Notes under the pieces: generated by a model
Database searches by the model: none
What the model was told of the DNA's origin: nothing
Seen by the model: the letters and a program-made list of their open reading frames with translations, nothing else
Part shown: one piece after another, positions 47,713 to 55,278 of the stretch
Numbering within the stretch: the first letter of the stretch is position 1
How the letters are laid out: each line of letters begins with the position of its first letter
Origin: Haemophilus sp. CCUG 60358
GTDB lineage: Bacteria > Pseudomonadota > Gammaproteobacteria > Enterobacterales > Pasteurellaceae
Reading direction: 5' to 3'
Length of the DNA stretch: 64,000 nt
NCBI RefSeq assembly: GCF_001679485.1
Contig: NZ_LZOZ01000017.1
Span: 62,001 to 126,000, forward strand
Made by a program: the position numbers and the translations under genes

Positions 47713-47789
47713 TGGTCCCCCTTGCCGGACTTGAACCAGCGACCAAGCGATTATGAGTCGCCTGCTCTAACCGACTGAGCTAAAGGGGG
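47713..47789 (-). tRNA. tRNA-Ile2, anticodon CAU (lysidine-modified)
   Basis: 77 bases including an encoded CCA. It folds as a standard cloverleaf: acceptor CCCCCTT/AAGGGGG, D-stem GCTC/GAGC, anticodon stem GGCGA/TCGCT with loop CTCATAA, and T-arm GCTGG-TTCAAGT-CCGGC. The anticodon CAT could suggest Met, but the anticodon-stem-to-T-arm sequence (GGCGACTCATAATCGCTTGG) is that of E. coli tRNA-Ile2 and not of elongator tRNA-Met. TilS would convert C34 to lysidine so that it reads AUA. Confidence 0.85.
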
Positions 47790-47801
47790 AAAGTGCGGTT
47801 G

Positions 47802-47830
47802 ATTATAGAGAAATAATCCTTTGAAGTCTA
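47802..47830 (-). promoter_or_regulatory. Promoter of tRNA-Ile2
   Basis: On the minus strand TAGACT (47825-47830) and TATAAT (47802-47807) are 17 bases apart; the -10 ends 12 bases before tRNA position 1. An uptake signal occupies the leader. Confidence 0.7.
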
Positions 47831-47835
47831 TATAC

Positions 47836-47872
47836 AAAAGGATGGTCGTTGGAAAATTGACCATCCTTTTTT
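47836..47872 (-). terminator. Terminator after glyS
   Basis: A perfect 12-bp stem (AAAAGGATGGTC at 47836-47847 with GACCATCCTTTT at 47859-47870) has an 11-base loop. It lies between the glyS stop and the tRNA promoter. Confidence 0.88.
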
Positions 47873-47879
47873 AGATTCA

Positions 47880-49946
47880 TTATTGCAATACCGAAATATC
47901 CGCCACTTGTAAGAACAAGCCTTGCAACGTGTTTAAAATCGCTAAGCGGTTTTGGCGTAATGCTGGATCTTCAGCATTTACCATTACGTTATCAAAGAAG
48001 CTGTCTACTGGCGCGCGTAAGTTCGCTAATTTATCTAATACTGCGGTGTAATCGCCTTGTGCGATAAGCGGTTGTACTTCAGTGCGTAATGCCAGTACGG
48101 CTTCAGCAAGGGCTTTTTCTGCTGGCTCGACACAAGCAGTCAAATTGATCTCGCCAATTGCTGCATCCGCTTTTGCTAAGATGTTGCTTACACGTTTGTT
48201 TGCTGCTGCTAACGCTTCCGCTGAATCTAAAGTACGGAAGTGTGAAACCGCACGCACGCGCGCATCAAAATCAGCAGGACGAGTTGGACGACGCGCCAAT
48301 ACCGCTTGAATCACATCTACCGCAATGCCTTCATCTTGATACCATGCACGGAAACGACCTAGCATGAAGTCCACCACATCAGCAACCACGTTTTGATTTG
48401 TGAGTTTATCACCGAAAAGTGCAGCTGATTTTTTCACTAAATCTTCTAAATCAAGTGGTAAGTTTTTCTCAACGATAATACGTAACGCGCCTAATGCCGC
48501 ACGACGCAATGCAAATGGGTCTGCGCTACCTTTTGGGGCTTGACCAATGCCGAAGATACCCGTTAAGGTGTCAAATTTATCGGCTAAAGCGACCGCACTT
48601 GCAACGAGTGATTTTGGTAATTCATCACCGGCAAAGCGTGGCATATATTGCTCATTTAATGCGACTGCGACTTCTTCATCTTCACCGTCATGACGAGCGT
48701 AGTGCATACCCATTACACCTTGTGTATCGGTGAATTCGAATACCATGTTGGTCATCAAGTCACATTTTGAAAGTAAACCTGCACGTTTTGCTTTTGCTTC
48801 GTCTGCGCCAATTTGTTTTGCAATTTCGCCTGCAAGTTGCTCAATGCGGTCAGTTTTATCTTTCAATGTACCCAGTTGTTGTTGGAACAACACGGTATCT
48901 AAGCGTGGTAAACGCTCAACCAGTTTTTGTTTTAAGTCCGTTTTGAAGAAGAATTCCGCATCGGTTAAACGTGGGCGAACCACTTTTTCGTTACCTTCGA
49001 TAATCGCGGTTGGATCTTCTGGGTTAATGTTCGATACGAAAATAAAGTGCGGTAATAATTTGCCGTCTTTGTCATAAATCGGGAAATATTTTTGGTCGCC
49101 TTTCATGGTGTAAACCAAAGCTTCCGCAGGCACCGCTAAGAAGCGTTCTTCAAATTTTGCCGCTAAAACGTTTGGATATTCCACCAATGAAGTCACTTCT
49201 TCAAGCAGGCTTTCTTCAATATCAGCCACGCCGCCAAGTGCGGTCGCTTTTGCTTGAGATTTTGCCAAAATTTCGGCTTTACGCTCATTGAAGTCCGCTA
49301 CCACAGAACCTTTTTCACGCAATAATTGTGGATATTGGTCTGCATGTTGAATTTCAAATTCTTTCTCGCCTAAGAAACGGTGACCGCGAATGGTACGAGC
49401 GCTTGCTACACCTAAAATTTCGCCTTCGATTAACTCATCACCTAACAACATAGTTACCGTGTGAACTGGACGGATAAATTGCACAGTTTTATCTGCCCAA
49501 CGCATTGGTTTTGGAATTGGCAATTTCGCCAACGCATTTACCACAATATCGTTTAGCAAGTTTTTGGTCGGTTGACCTTCAATTTTTGCACGATGAACTA
49601 ACCATTCGCCTTTATCAGTTGCAATGCGTTCTGCTTGTTCCACAGTAATACCACAACCACGCGCCCAGCCTTCTGCCGCTTTAGTTGGTTTACCTTCCGC
49701 ATCAAACGCAGCTGATACTGCAGGTCCGCGTTTTTCAATTTCTTTGCTTGGCTGTTGTGTGGCTAAGTTCAACACCTTTACCGCCAAACGACGTGGCGCC
49801 GCAAACCATTCGATTTTTTCGAAGGTTAAGCCCGCTTGGTTTAATTCCGCTTCAACATTATCCGCAAAAGAGGTCGCTAATGTTTTGAGAGCTTTTGGTG
49901 GCAGCTCTTCCGTGCCGATTTCTACTAGGAAGTTTTGGGTTGTCAT
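47880..49946 (-). CDS. glyS: Glycine-tRNA ligase beta subunit
   Basis: 688 residues (E. coli 689). N-terminal [18 protein letters not shown] and the central [17 protein letters not shown] (HD-like) are family signatures. Together with GlyQ it forms the alpha2beta2 enzyme. In most gammaproteobacteria glyS directly follows glyQ; here about 4.1 kb and seven genes separate them, and the two subunits must be transcribed differently or as one long unit. Confidence 0.97.
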   Translation of the reverse strand: MTTQNFLVEIGTEELPPKALKTLATSFADNVEAELNQAGLTFEKIEWFAAPRRLAVKVLNLATQQPSKEIEKRGPAVSAAFDAEGKPTKAAEGWARGCGITVEQAERIATDKGEWLVHRAKIEGQPTKNLLNDIVVNALAKLPIPKPMRWADKTVQFIRPVHTVTMLLGDELIEGEILGVASARTIRGHRFLGEKEFEIQHADQYPQLLREKGSVVADFNERKAEILAKSQAKATALGGVADIEESLLEEVTSLVEYPNVLAAKFEERFLAVPAEALVYTMKGDQKYFPIYDKDGKLLPHFIFVSNINPEDPTAIIEGNEKVVRPRLTDAEFFFKTDLKQKLVERLPRLDTVLFQQQLGTLKDKTDRIEQLAGEIAKQIGADEAKAKRAGLLSKCDLMTNMVFEFTDTQGVMGMHYARHDGEDEEVAVALNEQYMPRFAGDELPKSLVASAVALADKFDTLTGIFGIGQAPKGSADPFALRRAALGALRIIVEKNLPLDLEDLVKKSAALFGDKLTNQNVVADVVDFMLGRFRAWYQDEGIAVDVIQAVLARRPTRPADFDARVRAVSHFRTLDSAEALAAANKRVSNILAKADAAIGEINLTACVEPAEKALAEAVLALRTEVQPLIAQGDYTAVLDKLANLRAPVDSFFDNVMVNAEDPALRQNRLAILNTLQGLFLQVADISVLQ

Positions 49947-49964
49947 TTTGTTTCTCTAAATTTA

Positions 49965-50411
49965 TTAAATACAAAAAATTTGTTGTAACCAAATTTTATC
50001 GTTTTCTGATTCTAAGCTATAAGGTCCATGAATTGATGATATGCAACCACCCAAATCTACTTTCTTCTCTTTAAATTTTGGTAAATTAGCATCTATGCTA
50101 TCAGTTACTGCAATCCAATCAACATATATCCTATGTTCTTTATGGCAAATATCTTTTACTATACCAAGAGCAAGAATTCTCATATCCTTAGCTCCTTTCC
50201 CACATAATCTTTTAACAGCTATGCGATCATCAACTTTTATGCAAGAAAATGAACTTAATTGTCGAGATATTGAGTTACCTCCTTTAAATTCATCAGGATT
50301 TACATCTTCTTTATTTAAATCCCAACAATACCAATATCCTCGTTTAAGGAATACCTCAAGCGCATCTTCAGAACCACCCCAAGTAGCCCCAACTAACCAA
50401 TAATTCATCAT
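49965..50411 (-). CDS. Unknown protein, possibly EVE/PUA-like
   Basis: 148 residues. The N terminus MNYWLVGATWGGSEDALEVF is aromatic-rich and followed by GYWYCWDL, a pattern seen in small EVE/PUA-fold proteins that bind modified bases. Later segments (RILALGIVKDICHKEHRIYVDWI) look like beta strands. Domain identity is uncertain. It sits between glyS and a miniature inverted-repeat element, and its codon use looks more AT-rich than that of its neighbours. Linkage to DNA modification or defence is possible but not shown. Confidence 0.6.
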   Translation of the reverse strand: MMNYWLVGATWGGSEDALEVFLKRGYWYCWDLNKEDVNPDEFKGGNSISRQLSSFSCIKVDDRIAVKRLCGKGAKDMRILALGIVKDICHKEHRIYVDWIAVTDSIDANLPKFKEKKVDLGGCISSIHGPYSLESENDKIWLQQIFCI

Positions 50412-50445
50412 CTGCTCCTAATTTGTCTTATTTTCTTCGTTATCA

Positions 50446-50651
50446 CTTCTGCCAAATCTCCCCTACCCCCTCTTTGCTAAAGAGGGGATTGGATCTTTGC
50501 AGAATTAAATACCTATATTCTACTTTAACGTTTTTTGAAAGCAGGTAATTTAATCTTTATTGAAATTAAAATGTAAATGAGTCAGTTACTATCAACTTAC
50601 TCAAGAAATCCCCCTCTTTAGTAAAGAGGGGTAGGGGAGATTTGGCAGAAG
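50446..50651. mobile_element. Miniature inverted-repeat element A (206 bp)
   Basis: Terminal inverted repeats of about 45 bp, 50446-50490 and 50607-50651, both begin CTTCTGCCAAATCTCCCC in inward orientation. Each end contains a hairpin of CCTCTTT and AAAGAGG. The 116-base interior has no ORF. The same ends occur in element B at 62850. No transposase is present; it looks like a MITE or other non-autonomous repeat. Confidence 0.8.
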
Positions 50652-50668
50652 CTAATCCAACCTCATAC

Positions 50669-51034
50669 TCAATCAGCCCTTACATTCTCTAAAAATAAAT
50701 AAATTTGCTCGACTACCGCTTCAATTTCACACATGACTTCATCATTGCTAAATCGCATCACCGTAAAACCAAGTGAATTTAATTCTGCATCTCGCAATGC
50801 GTCTTTTTCCTGATAATCAGGTTCATAGTGCTGACTACCGTCCAATTCGATAATCAACTTTGCTTTTGCACAATAAAAATCAACGATATAACTTAAAAGT
50901 GGCTTTTGTCGATTAAATCGAAAACTTAATAATTGATCTCGATTGATGCGTTGCCATAGCTTTCTTTCCGCATCCGTTTGATCCACTCGCAATTTTTGCG
51001 AATTCTCTTTTAAGTACTTTTCATAGGGTTGCAT
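50669..51034 (-). CDS. DUF559 endonuclease-like protein
   Basis: 121 residues with the restriction-endonuclease-like core YIVDFYCAKAKLIIELDGSQH, where the D and ExD residues fit a PD-(D/E)XK/Vsr-type fold. DUF559 proteins are common, often near mobile DNA, and their role is mostly unknown. It starts 5 bases after the phosphatase gene stop on the same strand and ends 18 bases from element A. Confidence 0.85.
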   Translation of the reverse strand: MQPYEKYLKENSQKLRVDQTDAERKLWQRINRDQLLSFRFNRQKPLLSYIVDFYCAKAKLIIELDGSQHYEPDYQEKDALRDAELNSLGFTVMRFSNDEVMCEIEAVVEQIYLFLENVRAD

Positions 51035-51039
51035 GAACG

Positions 51040-52305
51040 CTATTTCTTACCATTCTCAATCCCTTCACTCAACACCTTTTGAAACTGCTCGTAATCACAA
51101 AAGCCATGTTCATCTTTTTCACAGCCCTTGAGGGTTAATGCCGTTTGGTTTGGTGGTGTCGCTAAACTTAGTGGCGTGATGTTAATCAGCTGATCGGTGG
51201 TTTGATACACATAATCCAACTTAAATTTGAGCTTACCACTGGGTTTGTGTTTCCACACTTCAAATAGTAACTTGCCACCGATTGGGATATTTTCCAATGA
51301 ATCATCTAATTCATAAGGTTCAACACCTAGTGCTGCAAGCAGAGCAACAATATTAGAATCGTGTCCAACCAATAAGTTAATTTTGTTTTCACTATTTAGC
51401 TGTTGCTGAATAAATGCCAATAGCGGGTATGATGCATTTTGTGCTAACGCTTCGTTATTTTTAAATAACGTGCGGTAATATTCGTTTTTAATTTCGTTAA
51501 TTGCACGCCATTTTTCTTGGCTATCCACACGGCCGTTTGCAATTTCTGAATCAGGTTTGCCCACATAATGTGCGAGCAATAATGCACTGACAATTTTCTT
51601 TCCTTTGCTGATAGAGCCAGTAATTTTGACTGACTTGCCGTCTTTAATACTGTATTCACCGACGTTCCCACCTAAATCGCATTCGCCTTTTTGTAAGCAA
51701 TTTGGTGAGTTTTTGTAATCAATGATTTCACTCAATAGTGCATAATTTGGCGCTAATTTTTGCTGTAAAGCGGTTAAATCAACGTTATTTTTTGCAGATT
51801 CAATCAAGGCTTTGCTTGGATTATGCGCTTGCGTTTTAAAAATTGGATCTTTTTCTGAACCAATTTCACCACGATGTTGTAATTGCACATTACATCCAGC
51901 AAAAGCACCTGCCACAATCGCTTGCCCCGTTGCTACTGTGCGTTGTACTGCATTCGCATAAGCGAAAATACCTTCACCCGATGCACAACGATCTGTTGTT
52001 AATAAGCCTTTATCCGCAAGCCATTGCCCTAAATATTGGCCGAAATAGGTTTCTAGCACCGTCCCTTTTGCAGTGAGATAGCCAGATGGTACATTCCATT
52101 TTGCCCATTCATAAGGGGAATATTTCGCCATTTCTTGCGGATCTTTTTCCACTGGTGAACGCAATCCGTGTCGGCTGAAAATCAATACTTTCTCTAATTC
52201 ATAATCAGAACTTGAGGAAGTTTGACCATTTTCTGTTGCAAACGCACTACTTGCTAAAGCTGAGCCAAGCAAAAGTGCGGTGAATTTTAGGGTTATTTTT
52301 TTCAT
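51040..52305 (-). CDS. Periplasmic histidine-type acid phosphatase
   Basis: 421 residues with a Sec signal (LKFTALLLGSALASSAFA) and the catalytic FSRHGLRSP (RHGxRxP, nucleophilic His), plus LLVGHDSNI as the second catalytic HD. It matches the glucose-1-phosphatase/phytase class (AppA/Agp-like). The substrate is unknown; phosphate scavenging from phosphorylated sugars in the periplasm is likely. Confidence 0.9.
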   Translation of the reverse strand: MKKITLKFTALLLGSALASSAFATENGQTSSSSDYELEKVLIFSRHGLRSPVEKDPQEMAKYSPYEWAKWNVPSGYLTAKGTVLETYFGQYLGQWLADKGLLTTDRCASGEGIFAYANAVQRTVATGQAIVAGAFAGCNVQLQHRGEIGSEKDPIFKTQAHNPSKALIESAKNNVDLTALQQKLAPNYALLSEIIDYKNSPNCLQKGECDLGGNVGEYSIKDGKSVKITGSISKGKKIVSALLLAHYVGKPDSEIANGRVDSQEKWRAINEIKNEYYRTLFKNNEALAQNASYPLLAFIQQQLNSENKINLLVGHDSNIVALLAALGVEPYELDDSLENIPIGGKLLFEVWKHKPSGKLKFKLDYVYQTTDQLINITPLSLATPPNQTALTLKGCEKDEHGFCDYEQFQKVLSEGIENGKK

Positions 52306-52314
52306 ATTCGAGAC

Positions 52315-52761
52315 CTAATCATTTAATGTTGAAATTGAGCTATAAAAATTCAAGGCATATTTGGTGCCGTAAACTAACACCATAAATACTGCAACAATAT
52401 TGACTACCGCAAAAAAGATTAGTTGTTTACTGTTGCTCTCCACCCAGAGCATTTTAAATAATGCGAGCGTACCAATATTTTCATCAAGTTCGCTCTCTCC
52501 GCTTAGTGTTCTTAAGGTTTTCAGCATCTTGCGTACAAAAGCGACAGTATTTATTGCCATGACGCTGAGTGCAATAAATCCTGAAGCCAAACTTAAAAAC
52601 AGCACGAGCACATTACTCCACGCCCAATGTGTCCAATCCAGCTCAGAATACATAAATAACGCGAGTGATAAAAACAACACAGCGGGTGTTAAATTTCGCA
52701 AAAACATTAAATAGTCATCACCAATTCTAAATAAAAATTGCAAAAAACTGACTTTCTTCAT
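52315..52761 (-). CDS. Predicted membrane protein of unknown function
   Basis: 148 residues with three or four hydrophobic helices (about residues 23-38, 48-72 and 113-133), the middle loop being charged (RTLSGESELDENIG). No family is recognised. Its start overlaps the lipoprotein stop by one base and it precedes the phosphatase gene by 9 bases, so the three are probably cotranscribed. Confidence 0.75.
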   Translation of the reverse strand: MKKVSFLQFLFRIGDDYLMFLRNLTPAVLFLSLALFMYSELDWTHWAWSNVLVLFLSLASGFIALSVMAINTVAFVRKMLKTLRTLSGESELDENIGTLALFKMLWVESNSKQLIFFAVVNIVAVFMVLVYGTKYALNFYSSISTLND

Positions 52762-53141
52762 TACTTACGAATTTTCCAACTTTTCTTGGTTTTCATTAAA
52801 CGCACTTTGCCGTCTTTGGAGACATAGCCGCCTTTGACTACCTCTAAAATCGTGTTTTCAGGCAAATCAGAAGCAAACACTTCAACCTGTTGCTTATCTT
52901 CCGAAAGAATGCCATAAACCGCTTGAGTTTTATTGGCGGGATCGTCTAACTTAATTTCCGCTACATCAAACACTTGTACGCAAGCTTTTTTCAAATAAGA
53001 ATAAGACTGACCCGCACTGGGTAAGCAACCGTGAGCATCGGTTTCCCCGCCCACGGTTGGTATTTCAGCTTGCGGTTGTGCATTGCTACAAGCGGTCAAA
53101 ATCATCGCTGAAGTTGCAAAGGCTAACGCTTTTTTCATCAT
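52761..53141 (-). CDS. Lipoprotein of unknown function
   Basis: 126 residues with lipobox MILTACSN (Cys18). The mature part has CLPSAGQSYSYLKKACVQ, with two Cys that may form a disulfide, and a beta-rich end (VKGGYVSKDGKVRLMKTKKSWKI). The lipobox is encoded across ACCGCTTGT, the complement of the other Pasteurellaceae-type uptake signal (ACAAGCGGT). Start and stop each overlap neighbours. Confidence 0.75.
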   Translation of the reverse strand: MMKKALAFATSAMILTACSNAQPQAEIPTVGGETDAHGCLPSAGQSYSYLKKACVQVFDVAEIKLDDPANKTQAVYGILSEDKQQVEVFASDLPENTILEVVKGGYVSKDGKVRLMKTKKSWKIRK

Positions 53142-53401
53142 TTTAGAAAAATCTCTTTTAATTTGGATTCATCTAAAATAACACGATCATCATCTAACAA
53201 TAATGCCGGAAAGCCTGCATAGCCTTGCGCTTTGGCATTATCAAATGCTGGGTGACGATCACGCAAACGCAACCATTGTTTCAAATTTGGAATAGAAGAT
53301 AAGACTTCCACAGCCTCATAATCCACGCCTAGGCGTTTTAATTCCGCCACAAATGGCGCTGTATCAGGGCAATCTGCCGCATAATAGAGAATGGGTTTCA
53401 T
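53138..53401 (-). CDS. Glutaredoxin-like small protein
   Basis: 87 residues of a thioredoxin-like fold: ILYYAADCPDTAPFVAELKRLG, with a single Cys11 (CPDT) where glutaredoxins have CPYC, and GFPALLLDDD as the cis-Pro segment. It may be a monothiol redox protein or a structural relative. It overlaps the downstream lipoprotein gene by 4 bases and the upstream gene by one. Confidence 0.75.
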   Translation of the reverse strand: MKPILYYAADCPDTAPFVAELKRLGVDYEAVEVLSSIPNLKQWLRLRDRHPAFDNAKAQGYAGFPALLLDDDRVILDESKLKEIFLK

Positions 53402-54054
53402 TATTCACCTCCTTGTTCTGCTGCCGCAGTTGGGTTTAATGTCGGTTCGCCAATTTTTGTCAAACGGTTACGATCACGATGTTCAAATGGTGCATCATAA
53501 TTTGGGATAATCATGGTTGTGGTTTGATCATATGACCAAGTGCCATCATCATGGAATTTCACCGTCATTTCAAAACTTTCCGTGGTAAATGAACGTTCTA
53601 AAAACGGATTCGAAATGATGCCGTTTGTTAATGAACCGCGTACCGCTTTTACCGTAAACTCTTTCGCATCCGCCGGTGCATTACCGACTGCAATAAACGC
53701 TTGACCGCGTGGAATGCTACCCGTTAACAAAATATTGCCAGTTTCAGGTTCCCATAACCAGTAACCGACTTGATCATGGAAGGTTTCTACCTCGCCCGGT
53801 TGTACAATATGAGCGTGATAACGCAATCCATAATAGAGTTGCGGACCATTAGTTTGACCATCTGTCGGATGGGCTTCATAACGCTCGATATAAGGATCTT
53901 TTTCTGGTCCTTCCGCTTTCGGGTTGATATCTACACCACGCTTACCTTCCCAAACACCCGCTAATCTAGCCAATGGACCTAAATTCGCAAGCGTATTCGG
54001 ATCAGTTTCTGCTTCCGTGTAGATATCGTCTGGATATTGAAAATCTTTCATCAT
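53401..54054 (-). CDS. FABP/nitrobindin-like heme-binding beta-barrel protein
   Basis: 217 residues. LGPLARLAGVWEGKRGVD, the YGLRYHAHIVQPGEVETFHDQVGYW region and the C-terminal NRLTKIGEP fit the THAP4/nitrobindin-type ten-strand barrel (GxWxGxG-like start). Members bind heme or fatty acids. Function here is unknown; redox or NO chemistry is possible given the glutaredoxin-like neighbour. It lies 50 bases after glyQ. Confidence 0.6.
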   Translation of the reverse strand: MMKDFQYPDDIYTEAETDPNTLANLGPLARLAGVWEGKRGVDINPKAEGPEKDPYIERYEAHPTDGQTNGPQLYYGLRYHAHIVQPGEVETFHDQVGYWLWEPETGNILLTGSIPRGQAFIAVGNAPADAKEFTVKAVRGSLTNGIISNPFLERSFTTESFEMTVKFHDDGTWSYDQTTTMIIPNYDAPFEHRDRNRLTKIGEPTLNPTAAAEQGGE

Positions 54055-54104
54055 TTTCTCCTTATATCGTTGTGTTAATGCTTAAAGTGCGGTTGTTTTT
54101 CGCC

Positions 54105-55013
54105 TTATTTTTTACAGCCAGGGAAACCTAAGGCTTCACGGCTTGCATAATAGGCTTCAGCCACACCTTTAGTTAATGCACGAATCCGTAAAATATAGCG
54201 TTGACGTTCTGTGACCGAAATCGCCTTACGTGCATCTAACAAGTTGAAGCTGTGTGCAGCTTTTAAAATGCGCTCGTAAGCCGGTAATGGTAACGGACGT
54301 TCTAATTCCAATAAGCTTTTCGCTTCTTTTTCGTATTGATCGAAGCAGTAGAATAAGAAATCAGTATCGGCGTATTCAAAGTTGTAAGTTGATTGCTCGA
54401 CTTCGTTTTGGTGGAATACATCACCGTAAGTGGTTTTGCCAAGCGGGCCATCAGACCAAACTAAGTCATACACAGAATCCACGCCTTGGATGTACATCGC
54501 TAAACGCTCTAAACCGTAAGTTACTTCACCTGTTACCGGTTTACATTCTAAGCCACCCACTTGTTGGAAATAGGTAAACTGGGTGACTTCCATACCATTT
54601 AACCACACTTCCCAGCCTAACCCCCAAGCCCCTAAGGTTGGGTTTTCCCAGTTATCTTCCACGAAACGGATGTCGTTTTGCGTTGGATCAAAACCGAGCA
54701 TTTCAAGGGAGCCTAAATAGAGTTCTTGAATGTTGTCTGGAGACGGTTTAATCACCACTTGGAATTGATAGTAATGTTGTAAACGGTTCGGGTTTTCGCC
54801 ATAGCGACCATCGGTTGGACGACGTGAAGGTTGCACATAAGCAAATGCCATCGGCTCTGGGCCTAACGCGCGTAATGCAGTCATTGGGTGAGAAGTCCCT
54901 GCGCCCACTTCCATATCAAAAGGTTGCACAACGGTACAGCCTTGATTTGCCCAATATTCTTGCAAGGCTAAAATCATGCCTTGGAATGTTTTTACGTTGA
55001 ATTTTGTACTCAT
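54105..55013 (-). CDS. glyQ: Glycine-tRNA ligase alpha subunit
   Basis: 302 residues from ATG 55013 (E. coli 303), starting [18 protein letters not shown] and carrying [17 protein letters not shown] and [20 protein letters not shown] longer frame opens at 55124, but its first 37 residues are unlike the family and begin upstream of the -10 at 55050-55055, so 55013 is the better start. It forms the synthetase with GlyS. Confidence 0.97.
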   Translation of the reverse strand: MSTKFNVKTFQGMILALQEYWANQGCTVVQPFDMEVGAGTSHPMTALRALGPEPMAFAYVQPSRRPTDGRYGENPNRLQHYYQFQVVIKPSPDNIQELYLGSLEMLGFDPTQNDIRFVEDNWENPTLGAWGLGWEVWLNGMEVTQFTYFQQVGGLECKPVTGEVTYGLERLAMYIQGVDSVYDLVWSDGPLGKTTYGDVFHQNEVEQSTYNFEYADTDFLFYCFDQYEKEAKSLLELERPLPLPAYERILKAAHSFNLLDARKAISVTERQRYILRIRALTKGVAEAYYASREALGFPGCKK

Positions 55014-55049
55014 AATTTTTTTAATAACAATGTGATGAAAAATACAGGC

Positions 55050-55101
55050 ATTATACTTGAAACTATAAGGCGGATAAAGGCGAAAAAGTGCGGTCAGAAA
55101 A
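55050..55101 (-). repeat. 52-bp repeat, copy 1, containing the glyQ promoter
   Basis: Matches copy 2 at 59871-59922 at 46 of 52 positions, all differences being transitions. On the minus strand it carries TATAAT (55050-55055) 37 bases before the glyQ ATG, and TTTATC 17 bases further upstream as a weak -35. It includes an exact uptake signal. Confidence 0.85.
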
Positions 55102-55195
55102 TCTTGGATCTTATATAACACCAAATTTTTCTGTTATTGACTAAAGTTAATCTAACCAAATTTAAAAGGGATTTACCAAAAAATAATGAGAATAA

Positions 55196-55255
55196 AAAAT
55201 GAGAGCCTCTTTATTCTGATATATCTCTATGCTAAATAAAGAAAACTCTCATTTT
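55196..55255 (-). terminator. Terminator after the autotransporter gene
   Basis: A two-part stem: AAAATGAGAG (55196-55205) with CTCTCATTTT (55246-55255), and inside it CTTTATT (55209-55215) with AATAAAG (55235-55241). On the minus strand it is followed by TTTTATT. Confidence 0.75.
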
Positions 55256-55278
55256 GATCATGGATGTTTAATTAAAGC

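Noticed and set aside
48082..49959. Several plus-strand ORFs of 60-115 residues within glyS
   Set aside because: They are shadows of the minus-strand glyS frame, without their own ribosome-binding sites or family features.
55014..55124. N-terminal extension of glyQ by 37 residues
   Set aside because: It would start upstream of the TATAAT at 55050-55055, and the residues do not resemble the family. ATG 55013 gives the expected length.
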